Shown here: positions 52,577 through 62,506 of the stretch, piece after piece
Layout of the letters: each line of letters begins with the position of its first letter
How positions within the stretch are numbered: position 1 is the stretch's first letter
From: Thermoplasma acidophilum DSM 1728
GTDB lineage: Archaea > Thermoplasmatota > Thermoplasmata > Thermoplasmatales > Thermoplasmataceae
DNA: 64,000 bases
Direction: 5' to 3'
Assembly (NCBI RefSeq): GCF_000195915.1
Contig: NC_002578.1
Location: forward strand, 1,421,644-1,485,643
Position numbers and translations under genes: made by a program
The notes under the pieces: model-generated
Told to the model about the DNA's origin: nothing
The model's database searches: none
What the model saw: only the letters and a program-made list of their open reading frames with translations

Positions 52577-52632
52577 CAAATCACCGAAACAAAACATTAT
52601 AAAAAAAGGAAATTTAAAGGTATGGTCTGGGC

Positions 52633-54161
<1,529 letters not shown>

Positions 54162-54430
54162 ACCTGTCAGAAGTGAGCATTACTGACTCACTACTCCATA
54201 TTTACCAACCCTGGAAGAAGAGACACATAAACGCGCACAGGCGTAATTCATCTCTTTCGTAGGTAGGTTGGCATCCATACCTGTTATGTGCAAAGTAAAG
54301 AATAGCAAATCAGTATATATAACTTTCGAAGCGGAACTCCAATTTTCTAGGGAAATCTAAAATAATTATGTTAATAAGAATCTGGCTGAAAAAATCTTGA
54401 AAACCAAGGAAAATGAAGAAAATAATACGA

Positions 54431-55558
54431 TTATTTGGCCAGCGTTTCCTTCTCTATGTCAACAAACCTGTCCTTGAGCTTCTCCATGACCACGGGGAGC
54501 GTAGTGTACTCCATCTCCTGGTCCGGAAGCCTGTGGGGCTCGAATGGGCCCATCCTCCTGAGGTGATCCGTCATCTCCCCTGCAACGCGCCTGGCGTAGT
54601 CGAAGGCCGGATCATCGAACATGTCAACAGGCCCCTCAAGCTTGCCTGACTTCAGAACGTAACCGAGGGCGACCACCCTGGGTGGCCCGTCAAACCTCGT
54701 CATCTTGGCATCCTTCATGCCTACGGGCATCAGCGGGCCATTGAACGATCCCCTCATCCAGCCGCTGACTAGATACGGGAAAGCAAAGGCCTCAAGCGAT
54801 TCTCCAGCGGCCGGAAGACCGGACTGTATCCTTACCACCGCTGCCGGATCATCCTTGCCAACGTATTTTCCAGCTATAAGCGACAGCTTGTCCGTGGAGA
54901 TGACCGCAACGTTCTCCTCAGGAAGCTTCTTGTTCTCCTTCTTTGTGTATACGCGCTTTATCACGTACCGCTCCTTCGATCCTATGAGGGCCAGAAGATC
55001 GTAGAGGTATTCAGGAGCATCAAGGAAGATGGCCTTGTGTTCTATGACGTCCCAGACCTCGAAGCGGAACCCGCTGTGCATGGCCTCATCTATAACCAGG
55101 CCCGGGGTGTTGAACGGATCGGCAAACATCTTGTAGATGGGGAGGTTAAACGCTCCGGGTTCTGTCTTATCCATCATGTATACTATGAATGGCTCTGACG
55201 GCCTCTCATTTATCTCCATCTCCGCAACGCCCGGCCCCATTCCCTTAAGGTTTCCTGAAAATGAATCCTTCAGGAGGTCCTGCCCAGCTCCGTATAATCC
55301 GAGCTTCTTCGCAACTTCAGTACCGGCCTTGAACGCGTTCCACGCGAGTTCATGGATTTCAGAACTATCTATTCCCTTGGTATGGACCATGGTTATCTGG
55401 GCATCATCGCCCACATGAGCCATCCTGAAATCTGATATGAGGTTCTTTCCGTGATCCTCTATATACTCCTGTATCCTCGCCATTACCTTTTCGTCCACTA
55501 TGGAGTGGCCCGGCAAACTGCCTATGTCTGCCTTTATATGGGATATCGTCACCTTCAT
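54431..55558 (-). CDS. fbp: Fructose-1,6-bisphosphate aldolase/phosphatase
   Basis: The 375-residue protein is the archaeal class V FBPase. Metal ligands Asp11, His18, Asp51 and Asp52 lie in the N-terminal KADIGSLPGH and HVGDDAQ segments. STDKLSLIAGKYVGKDDP carries the Tyr232/Lys235 pair that forms the aldolase Schiff base. PPRVVALGY and LPVVMEKLKDRF close the C-terminus. It condenses triose phosphates and then dephosphorylates FBP, committing carbon to gluconeogenesis. Near-identical length to family members. Monocistronic between rRNA promoter and tRNA-Ser. Confidence 0.95.
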   Translation of the reverse strand: MKVTISHIKADIGSLPGHSIVDEKVMARIQEYIEDHGKNLISDFRMAHVGDDAQITMVHTKGIDSSEIHELAWNAFKAGTEVAKKLGLYGAGQDLLKDSFSGNLKGMGPGVAEMEINERPSEPFIVYMMDKTEPGAFNLPIYKMFADPFNTPGLVIDEAMHSGFRFEVWDVIEHKAIFLDAPEYLYDLLALIGSKERYVIKRVYTKKENKKLPEENVAVISTDKLSLIAGKYVGKDDPAAVVRIQSGLPAAGESLEAFAFPYLVSGWMRGSFNGPLMPVGMKDAKMTRFDGPPRVVALGYVLKSGKLEGPVDMFDDPAFDYARRVAGEMTDHLRRMGPFEPHRLPDQEMEYTTLPVVMEKLKDRFVDIEKETLAK

Positions 55559-55609
55559 TAGTTTACTTATCAGAATATGAATAAAAAAGTTTCCTGAATC
55601 TCACGCAAG

Positions 55610-55692
55610 CGTCGGGGGGGAGATTTGAACTCCCGAGCTACGAGAGCAGTAGATCTCGAGTCTACCGCCTTACCGGGCTAGGCTACCCCGAC
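55610..55692 (-). tRNA. tRNA-Ser (anticodon CGA)
   Basis: An 83-base cloverleaf on the minus strand. Acceptor stem GTCGGGG pairs with CCCCGAC with discriminator G. Anticodon stem GTAGA/TCTAC encloses CTCGAGA (anticodon CGA), a long variable arm (about TGCTCTCGTAGC) marks it as class II, and the T arm has GAGTTCAAATCTC. CCA not encoded; no intron. Confidence 0.93.
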
Positions 55693-55824
55693 TCACAAGG
55701 AAGGGCATTTGCCAGCGTCACCACCATATTATGGATAGATATAAACATTTTACAGGGGCGAATTCCGATGCATGCATCTGTGCCTTTTATGTTTATTGAG
55801 CTACAAAATAATTATATGATAAGA

Positions 55825-57375
55825 TTAAATTCCGCCGGCCTTAACATTCTTGCGTACCTCAGCGGAAAGCCTGCCAAGCGGGTAATCACCAGTATCCACG
55901 AATTTTATGATGCCAGCAAGCGATGGATGTACGGACTTGATCTCGTTGTACATCCTGATCGCTATGTCCCTGAGATCAAAATGGGCCTGCGGCGTGCTTC
56001 TGAGTTCGATGAAATACGTTGCCTCGGCAAGGTTCGTGGTGAAAACCACAGGGTATCTGTATGCAAATGGCACCGCATACTGCGCGATCCATGCACCGTA
56101 CCGTTCCTTGATGATGCGGTAGACTCTCTCTGCATCCTTCATGGCCTCCGCATACTCCTCAGAGAGATCCGGCATCTTTGCTATTATCGGCGGGACATCG
56201 AAGCCGTAGCTTACCGTAAGCGGCTTTCTGACTATGCTCAGGAATCTGTGCCTCTGCAGATCACGGAAAGCACCGTAGTTTGTGGTGACTTCGAAGACGT
56301 AGTTGACAGCCTCGAATGGCCTTCCTACCTTCATCCTCCTGTTCTTCCTCAGATCCCTGATCCTTTCCAGAATGGCGGATGCCTCGGAGAGTTCCATCGC
56401 CTTGATCCTGGATATTATTCCGGATGCATCCTCTGCGAATGGATACATCAATAATGCCAGGACCTTCTGCATCTCCTCCCTTTCGTTGCTGTACTTTATC
56501 AGCCTGACCTTCTCGAATCTGCCCCCGTCGGTGTATGGAAAAAGGCTCGCCAAACTTCTCTTATAGTTGATGATGTCCTGGCCATGCTGGGATAATGCAT
56601 CATCTATTATCTGCGGAAATTCACCTTTCAGCTCTTCATACAGATCATGCGCCAGCCTTTCAGATTCCGGAACACCGTATTCCATGAGCTTCTGTATGAG
56701 GTGTATGAACGACCTGCCGTTTCCGCTTACCCCCATGTTTGTCAGCGTTGATGCAGGGAGTATGAACCTGGCGTCATCAAGCGCCCTCGACCTAACCGAA
56801 GATCTGTAAGATTTCTGGGCCAGCTTTCTGCCGTTTTCGTCCAGTTCCTTGTAGTTTCTCGGATTTCCATCGATGTTGAAATCAAAGGATTCGATCGGCC
56901 ACTGTCTGGAAATCTCCTCCTCTATCCTTGGAAGGGTCGATGAATACAGATCGAAGAGCCTGTTGCAGAGATCGGTGTATTCCCTGGCAGCCTCTCCAGA
57001 CAGCCCTATTTTTTCTGCCTGCATGAACAGATAATGGCCGTCCACTTTCCTGTCGTAGGCTACGTACCTTGTTGATTTTTCCAGGTACGAGAGACCTATG
57101 CGTATCTCCTCAATTACCTTTGATATGACGTTGGAAACGTTCTGTATCCCAACCTGTGCAGTTACGAGTTCAGCTATTGATTCATCGCCATACTCCAGAA
57201 AGATCCTCCTGTAAAAGTCCTCAGACCTCTTCTGGTTTCCCTCGAATTCCCTGTGAAAGACCGATCTTATGTCCGGATCCGATGCCCTGCTGTACCTTGA
57301 CATAAGTGCACCGCGATCGATCATGCGATCGGTCTTGATTATGAAGACGTCTCTGTCCTCGTTCGAAAATGACAT
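55825..57375 (-). CDS. Tandem ThyX-like flavin-dependent thymidylate synthase homologue
   Basis: The 516-residue protein is twice the usual ThyX size. The N-terminal repeat has VIEEIRIGLSYLEKSTRY: the S-x-x-E-x-S-x-R-Y half of the ThyX motif at 96-104, without RHR. The C-terminal repeat has FRDLQRHRFLSIVRK: RHR-x-x-S at 375-380, without the N/E-x-S-x-R half. RSRALDDARFILPAS (about 193-208) is the substrate-side segment. ThyX makes dTMP from dUMP using FAD and methylene-folate as a homotetramer whose active sites join neighbouring subunits, so one chain with two complementary repeats could still build sites. dTMP synthesis or a related methylation is plausible but unproven. The spacer to tRNA-Ser has no gene. 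Confidence 0.78.
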   Translation of the reverse strand: MSFSNEDRDVFIIKTDRMIDRGALMSRYSRASDPDIRSVFHREFEGNQKRSEDFYRRIFLEYGDESIAELVTAQVGIQNVSNVISKVIEEIRIGLSYLEKSTRYVAYDRKVDGHYLFMQAEKIGLSGEAAREYTDLCNRLFDLYSSTLPRIEEEISRQWPIESFDFNIDGNPRNYKELDENGRKLAQKSYRSSVRSRALDDARFILPASTLTNMGVSGNGRSFIHLIQKLMEYGVPESERLAHDLYEELKGEFPQIIDDALSQHGQDIINYKRSLASLFPYTDGGRFEKVRLIKYSNEREEMQKVLALLMYPFAEDASGIISRIKAMELSEASAILERIRDLRKNRRMKVGRPFEAVNYVFEVTTNYGAFRDLQRHRFLSIVRKPLTVSYGFDVPPIIAKMPDLSEEYAEAMKDAERVYRIIKERYGAWIAQYAVPFAYRYPVVFTTNLAEATYFIELRSTPQAHFDLRDIAIRMYNEIKSVHPSLAGIIKFVDTGDYPLGRLSAEVRKNVKAGGI

Positions 57376-57399
57376 GAACCTTAATCTACACTATATTTA

Positions 57400-57680
57400 A
57401 ATTTATACCATGGCAGGAACATGTGCGTAGTTTCGCTGCACGTTCATCATCCCGCCAGGATATGCCAGCATGAACCTTGTGGTGACTGTTATGCATTCGG
57501 AAATGATTATCGTGCTTCACGCAATTGGAATATACTTGCGCTTATTGAAAGCAATGCGATCCGAATCATCCAATGCGGATTCTGGCATTTGCACCGTGCA
57601 CGATCATACGCTGAATCAGCATCTCTCTCGTATATGCAGCGGTCATAGCAGAGTGAGTCAATCATCGGTGTTAATCTTTT
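57400..57680. other. Unexplained GC-richer interval
   Basis: Between the ThyX-like gene and the small winged-helix gene are about 280 bases that are less AT-rich than other spacers here. Open frames on both strands are short and lack family features. It could hold an eroded gene or a structured RNA; nothing can be assigned. Confidence 0.3.
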
Positions 57681-57729
57681 AAAAATGATAGATATATATA
57701 TTAATATGATATATCGAACAAGTGGTATT

Positions 57730-57948
57730 ATGCCTGACGATCTAACTGATAACGCAAAGAAAATTTACGATGCTATGAAGAAGCTCGGTGCGACCTCTGA
57801 GGAGAAGCTCAAGACCGCTGACGATATTATGAAGGCGGCAGCGCTTGGAAAGTCCATCGTCAACGCGGCACTCCAGGAGCTCCAGAAGAAGGGCTATGTC
57901 AAGAGGGTCGCAAGACAGAAGAGCGCAGGATACTTCGTGGTAAAATAA
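57730..57948 (+). CDS. Small winged-helix DNA-binding protein
   Basis: The 72-residue protein reads LTDNAKKIYDAMKKLGA, then EKLKTADDIMKAAALGKSIV (helix-turn-helix), NAALQELQKKGYVKRVAR (recognition helix and wing), ending SAGYFVVK. It is a compact winged helix, probably abundant and chromatin-like or regulatory. ATG 57730 is taken as start since the TATA tract (about 57692-57703) is 30 bases upstream; the longer frame from 57685 lies in the promoter. Followed by a T-rich terminator-like tract (57966-57992). Confidence 0.72.
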   Translation: MPDDLTDNAKKIYDAMKKLGATSEEKLKTADDIMKAAALGKSIVNAALQELQKKGYVKRVARQKSAGYFVVK

Positions 57949-58062
57949 CGCTTCTTCATCATTTTAAATCAATTTTTTGTGTATGTTTTTTATACGTTTT
58001 ATAAGCCACAAATATGCTTAAATAAGTGTTTCTGTTAATAAAATCATGCGCTGGGGCCTCGT

Positions 58063-59184
58063 ATGACAACCCTCATCATAAACGTGGATAGAGACAACGA
58101 TTTCGGCGACAAGGCTGGTGTTAAAGGGCCTGTCGTGGGATACACAGAGTGCTATAATGCCGCCGTCAGGCTGATAAGTGTTGATCCTGAGGACTCTGAT
58201 TCTAACGCGCTTTTCGGTGCTCTGAAGGTTTATGAGGATCTGAGAAAAAAGGGCGAGGACGTTGAAATAGCCCTGCTCACCGGCGATAATGATGTGGGAG
58301 AGAAATCCGACGAGATCCTGTCAAAGCAGATAGCCGACGTTGTCGGATCAGGACTTTACACCGACGCGATCCTCGTTTCGGATGGCGCTGAAGACGATTA
58401 CATAGTCCCTGTTATCCTCTCGTACATAAAGATAAGGTACGTGAAGCACATAATAGTGAGGCACAACGAGAACATAGAGAGCCTGTACTACTATATAGTG
58501 CGTGCGCTGAAGGACAAGAAGATCCTCAGCAAGATACTCATACCTCTGGGACTGGTCTTCCTGACCTACGGGCTTGTCTCGCTGATATTCATCCTTTACT
58601 CTGCATACGTTACCGGCGTAAGGATTATCGATCCTACGGTCGGAGCCATAACGTTCGTTACTCTGGTTCTTGGCGCGTATCTGCTTGAGAGGGGCTTCGA
58701 TCTCTTCAACCTCATGGCCAGGCTGATACGCGAAGTACACGAATACGCACAGGATACCAGGATACTGTTCTTCACATACGTCATCGCGGGCCTGCTTGTG
58801 CTCGTGGGAATTGCCTCAAGTTATACGATAGCCGTGCACACGTCAAAGAACGGCCTCGATGCGTTCCTGGTATTCCTCTCGCTGTTCACCTGGTGGGTCT
58901 ATGGATCCATATTCACCACGGAGGTTGGCAGGGTCGCCGAACTAGCCGTGGGAAGAAAGGCCGGCATACTCAAGATATGGTATGGCCTGATATTCTCGCT
59001 TTCGATAGCATTTGTAGTCTACGGCATGTTCAACTACATAAGGTATATTCTGGGCTTCATAACGCTCAAGTCCGGGCTCATAAGCATATTCTTCCTGATC
59101 CTGGGCCTGATAATAGCCATCGTATCCTCCATGGTGCACAGGTACTTCAATGAGAATCCGGAGATACTAAGAGAGGGCACCTGA
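58063..59184 (+). CDS. DUF373 membrane protein
   Basis: The 373-residue protein has a soluble N-terminal domain (LIINVDRDNDFGDKAGVKGP, then ALLTGDNDVGEKSDEIL and AILVSDGAEDDYIVPVI) followed by about six membrane helices from residue 150 on (LIPLGLVFLTYGLVSLIFIL first). This is the archaeal DUF373 family; the N-terminal part resembles a nucleotide- or metal-binding alpha/beta fold. Function unknown. Its TGA overlaps the ATG of mptE, and this coupling is the only functional hint. Confidence 0.87.
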   Translation: MTTLIINVDRDNDFGDKAGVKGPVVGYTECYNAAVRLISVDPEDSDSNALFGALKVYEDLRKKGEDVEIALLTGDNDVGEKSDEILSKQIADVVGSGLYTDAILVSDGAEDDYIVPVILSYIKIRYVKHIIVRHNENIESLYYYIVRALKDKKILSKILIPLGLVFLTYGLVSLIFILYSAYVTGVRIIDPTVGAITFVTLVLGAYLLERGFDLFNLMARLIREVHEYAQDTRILFFTYVIAGLLVLVGIASSYTIAVHTSKNGLDAFLVFLSLFTWWVYGSIFTTEVGRVAELAVGRKAGILKIWYGLIFSLSIAFVVYGMFNYIRYILGFITLKSGLISIFFLILGLIIAIVSSMVHRYFNENPEILREGT

Positions 59185-59846
59185 TGGATCTTCCCAGATG
59201 GCTGGCCATATACAGGTCCATCGCCGACGACTTCTCCTTTGATCCTTCAGCGGATCTTCTTTCATCCATCATACTTTCGAACCTCGTCGGAAAGCCGGAA
59301 CTTCCCGACAGGAAGGGGAGCACGGCATACGTTATCGGAAATGGTCCGAACATAGATGAGGCGATACAGAGCATTTCCAGTGGATACACCATTGTAGCGG
59401 ATTCAGCAATATCGGCCTATTTTGCAGTCCGCGGATGCCCGGACATGATAGTGACGGATCTGGACGGGGATGTCGATACGATATTCAGCTGTGCATCCAA
59501 GGGCACTTCGATCATAATACACGCGCATGGAGACAACATCCACAGGATCATAGGAAACGGACACAGGATAAGAGATGATATGATCGGAACCACCCAGGGC
59601 ATTCCGTACAGGAATGTTGCAAACTTCTTCGGCTTCACCGATGGAGACAGATCGGCATACATAGCAAGCAGGATGGGCTTCGAAAAAATTGTTCTGGTTT
59701 CATTCGATTTCCATCACGTAAACAGATCGAAGCCTGGAAATCCTGCCATAAAGGCGAGGAAGCTGAAATGGGCACAGGCCATAATCTCTATGCTGGCCGA
59801 AGAACGCGGAACTGCCCTTGCAGACGGGGATTTTGCAGAGATATGA
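59184..59846 (+). CDS. MptE-like 6-hydroxymethylpterin pyrophosphokinase
   Basis: The 220-residue protein has the DUF115/MptE signature: AYVIGNGPNIDEAI (nucleotide loop), IVADSAISAYFAVRGCPDMIVTDLDGDVD, IIIHAHGDNIHRI and KIVLVSFDFHHV. MptE pyrophosphorylates 6-hydroxymethyl-7,8-dihydropterin on the way to methanopterin or folate-like cofactors in archaea. It overlaps DUF373 by 1 base. C1 carriers made by this route would feed the ThyX-like protein nearby, an inference only. Confidence 0.85.
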   Translation: MDLPRWLAIYRSIADDFSFDPSADLLSSIILSNLVGKPELPDRKGSTAYVIGNGPNIDEAIQSISSGYTIVADSAISAYFAVRGCPDMIVTDLDGDVDTIFSCASKGTSIIIHAHGDNIHRIIGNGHRIRDDMIGTTQGIPYRNVANFFGFTDGDRSAYIASRMGFEKIVLVSFDFHHVNRSKPGNPAIKARKLKWAQAIISMLAEERGTALADGDFAEI

Positions 59847-59849
59847 AAA

Positions 59850-60512
59850 TCAGGCATCGGTAAGTGCCACAGAATCAGGGCTCTGCACTATTCTGCCATC
59901 GATGTACTCCGGTACGATATTTGTGTGGTCAACCCTGAGGCAGAATTCCAGATCCCTTTCGCCCACGCCTGCTATTATGTTCCTGTTTATCTCCTCAGTC
60001 TTCCTTGTATATTCGCTGACATCAACTTCATGGCCCTCTGCCATCAGCTTGAGCAGGTTGGCGAAGAGTATGTCCTCGGGGGCCTTTCCTATTGGCCTGT
60101 TTGAAGGAAGTATCAGGACGTCCCTCTGCGACCTGATCATCGCTACGGTCGCGCTGAGGTTCACGTACGATGAGAATATTATCCTGCCGCTCCGTATACG
60201 CGAAAGAACGTAGGTACCGTTGGTCGAGGTGAATGCAACAACTTTTCCGGAAAGATCGGCCTCCGCGATTTCCGCAGGGGAATTATCATAATCAAAGTAA
60301 GGCGGTTTTATCCCATACTTTTCCCCCACGAGAATCGTGCCCGGATTCCTTCTCTTGAACTCAATTGCCTTCCTGACATCGCGGAAAGGCAGTATGTATT
60401 TCGCACCCCGAAAAAGTATCATCGGAATCGTGGTAGTGGATCTGAATATATCAACGACCACGTTGATCTCCGCCCATGAGTCGCTCTTCCTTCCGTCGCC
60501 TATCCTGATCAT
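59850..60512 (-). CDS. ComB-like 2-phosphosulfolactate phosphatase
   Basis: The 220-residue protein reads EINVVVDIFRSTTTIPMILF near the N-terminus, LVGEKYGIKPPYFDYDNSPAE, and VVAFTSTNGTYVL, the ComB pattern. ComB removes phosphate from (2R)-2-phospho-3-sulfolactate, a coenzyme M precursor step in methanogens; homologues occur in non-methanogens where the substrate is unclear. Convergent to mptE with a 3-base gap. If the substrate is conserved the product would be sulfolactate, the substrate of SuyA/SuyB-type enzymes. Confidence 0.8.
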   Translation of the reverse strand: MIRIGDGRKSDSWAEINVVVDIFRSTTTIPMILFRGAKYILPFRDVRKAIEFKRRNPGTILVGEKYGIKPPYFDYDNSPAEIAEADLSGKVVAFTSTNGTYVLSRIRSGRIIFSSYVNLSATVAMIRSQRDVLILPSNRPIGKAPEDILFANLLKLMAEGHEVDVSEYTRKTEEINRNIIAGVGERDLEFCLRVDHTNIVPEYIDGRIVQSPDSVALTDA

Positions 60513-60588
60513 CTTATACTATCCCAGCATTATGGATAAACTGGATAAAATATTTCGCGCAGACGATGCGATGATTGTGAAGCGATCG

Positions 60589-61719
60589 TCAGCCGGGTGC
60601 GTTTCTTCCTGCATACAGGCTGTCCGAGAGCACGGATGAAACGTTGATCAGGCTGAAGCCCATTATCCTGAACTTCACCATATCCTTTGGGTCCACGACA
60701 AGTACCCTTACCTTCTGCCTGTTTTCGTCTGATATTACGCTCTTCATGGCTGCGGCTATTATGAGGTTATACGCATCGTCATCCGAACCTATTATTATCT
60801 CCCTGGCCGACGAAAAATCGAATGATGACAGGAGATCGATATCGTCAGCGTTGTGGTCGAAGACTATGTATCCCTCATCCCTCAGAGACCTAGCCTTTGC
60901 CTCGTCACGTTCTATCACCACAACAACCGTTCCTGTTGCCTTCATCTTCGACAGGTACTCCTGCAGCAGATTTGAAAATCCACATACCAGAACGTAATCT
61001 TTAAGCGTTTTCAGCTCCCTTTTCTCCATCCTGTTCACCAAGCCTCCAAGACGGCGTTCAACCGAAGGCAGTATGAGAGCGGTGATCGAGCTAAAAAATA
61101 TTGCCACTCCAAGGAAGGCAAGCGATATGGTGAATATCTTCGCATCCATGGTCACCGGCAGTATATCGCCGAAGCCAAGCGTCGTTATTACTTCGCCCGT
61201 GTAATAGAAGGCGTTGCCCAGGTCAGTTATTGGCGGCCTGAACTGATCTCCGAACAGCAGCGATCCCCCTATGCCGTACAGTATGGTAAACGCTATTGTG
61301 ACCAGTGCAATGGCCACCTCAGGCCTGCCAAGTATGCGGGCCGGATATACGTATTCCCTGCGCCGCCTAATGAGCATGAATATAACGAAAAATGAGAAGG
61401 CCATGCCAAGTATGGTGATATGGTAGTGCCTTCCAGCTCCAAAGGCCAGTATCAGCACCGTGATGAAGGAGCCTGAAACCATGATCCACCAGGCGGTCTT
61501 GGTCTTCTCCTTCATCAGAAAGCCGAAAATTGAGAGGACGAAGCCGTCAAATACGGCGATGAATGCCATCGCCTTGATCGATACCCCAACGGCCAATCCA
61601 ATCACGTGTATCACGACGACATGCGTTGAGGATATCAGAGACAGACCGAGGAGTATCGTTATGATGCCCTGAATCAGGACTAGCCATCTGGATTCCATTA
61701 TCTGGTTTGGCCTGGCCAC
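60589..61719 (-). CDS. Potassium channel with cytoplasmic RCK/TrkA-N domain
   Basis: The 376-residue protein has several N-terminal membrane helices, then a pore loop with selectivity filter TTLGFGD (179-185), an inner helix (KIFTISLAFLGVAIFF), and an RCK domain starting KDYVLVCGFSNLLQEYLS (about 239-256). More transmembrane segments than two-helix MthK suggests a six-TM build, though the S4 charge pattern is weak. It conducts K+ and is gated by ligands on the RCK domain. GTG 61719 is leaderless with TATA at about 61738-61746; ATG 61698 is possible. Confidence 0.87.
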   Translation of the reverse strand: MARPNQIMESRWLVLIQGIITILLGLSLISSTHVVVIHVIGLAVGVSIKAMAFIAVFDGFVLSIFGFLMKEKTKTAWWIMVSGSFITVLILAFGAGRHYHITILGMAFSFFVIFMLIRRRREYVYPARILGRPEVAIALVTIAFTILYGIGGSLLFGDQFRPPITDLGNAFYYTGEVITTLGFGDILPVTMDAKIFTISLAFLGVAIFFSSITALILPSVERRLGGLVNRMEKRELKTLKDYVLVCGFSNLLQEYLSKMKATGTVVVVIERDEAKARSLRDEGYIVFDHNADDIDLLSSFDFSSAREIIIGSDDDAYNLIIAAAMKSVISDENRQKVRVLVVDPKDMVKFRIMGFSLINVSSVLSDSLYAGRNAPG

Positions 61720-61882
61720 GTAAAAAAATGCCTGAGTTGGATAAAGCTTTTTGTGATGCTACCCGATGGAAAATGAAAAAGATGCGTTACATCCGATCAA
61801 GATCTTTTTATCTGGCGTTTCTGATCATGTTTTTAAGATGGCTGCAATAATGTGAAGCCAAGTTTAGTGAGATGGTATAGAG

Positions 61883-62416
61883 ATGTTCACAAGGAGGGGC
61901 GATCAGGGCGAAACGGACCTTGCAAACAGGGCCAGGGTAGGCAAGGACTCTCCAGTTGTTGAGGTCCAGGGCACAATCGATGAACTCAACTCATTCATAG
62001 GATACGCACTGGTGCTGAGCAGATGGGACGATATCAGGAACGATCTTTTCAGGATACAGAACGATCTCTTCGTTTTGGGTGAGGATGTATCAACCGGCGG
62101 AAAGGGTAGGACAGTAACGAGGGAGATGATAGACTATCTCGAAGCCCGCGTGAAGGAGATGAAGGCAGAGATCGGAAAGATAGAGCTTTTCGTTGTGCCT
62201 GGCGGTTCGATAGAATCCGCCTCGCTCCACATGGCACGTGCTGTTTCGAGGAGGCTTGAGAGGAGGATAGTTGCGGCGTCTAAACTCACGGAGATCAACA
62301 AGAACGTTCTGATATATGCCAACAGGCTCTCATCGATACTATTCATGCACGCATTGCTTTCCAACAAGAGGCTGAACATACCAGAGAAGATATGGAGCAT
62401 ACACCGCGTCTCATAA
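61883..62416 (+). CDS. ATP:cob(I)alamin adenosyltransferase, PduO type
   Basis: The 177-residue protein has the PduO N-terminal ATP motif TRRGDQGETDLANRARVGKD, VEVQGTIDELNSFIGYAL, and the C-terminal VVPGGSIESASLHMARAVSRRLER and NKNVLIYANRLSSILFMHALL segments. It forms a trimeric helical bundle that attaches the 5'-deoxyadenosyl group to cobalamin. With cobY at 39304 it belongs to B12 salvage. The promoter lies in 61720-61882. Confidence 0.95.
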   Translation: MFTRRGDQGETDLANRARVGKDSPVVEVQGTIDELNSFIGYALVLSRWDDIRNDLFRIQNDLFVLGEDVSTGGKGRTVTREMIDYLEARVKEMKAEIGKIELFVVPGGSIESASLHMARAVSRRLERRIVAASKLTEINKNVLIYANRLSSILFMHALLSNKRLNIPEKIWSIHRVS

Positions 62417-62506
62417 TCCAGACTTTTCAGTAAAATGATGTATTATTCAGGAAATGAAAGTTATGATCTTCTCAGATTTTTTAAAAATGGAATAAAATGA
62501 GATGGT

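Noticed and set aside
54236-54330. Separate small RNA gene upstream of 16S
   Set aside because: The inverted repeats are better explained as part of the 16S leader downstream of its TATA box.
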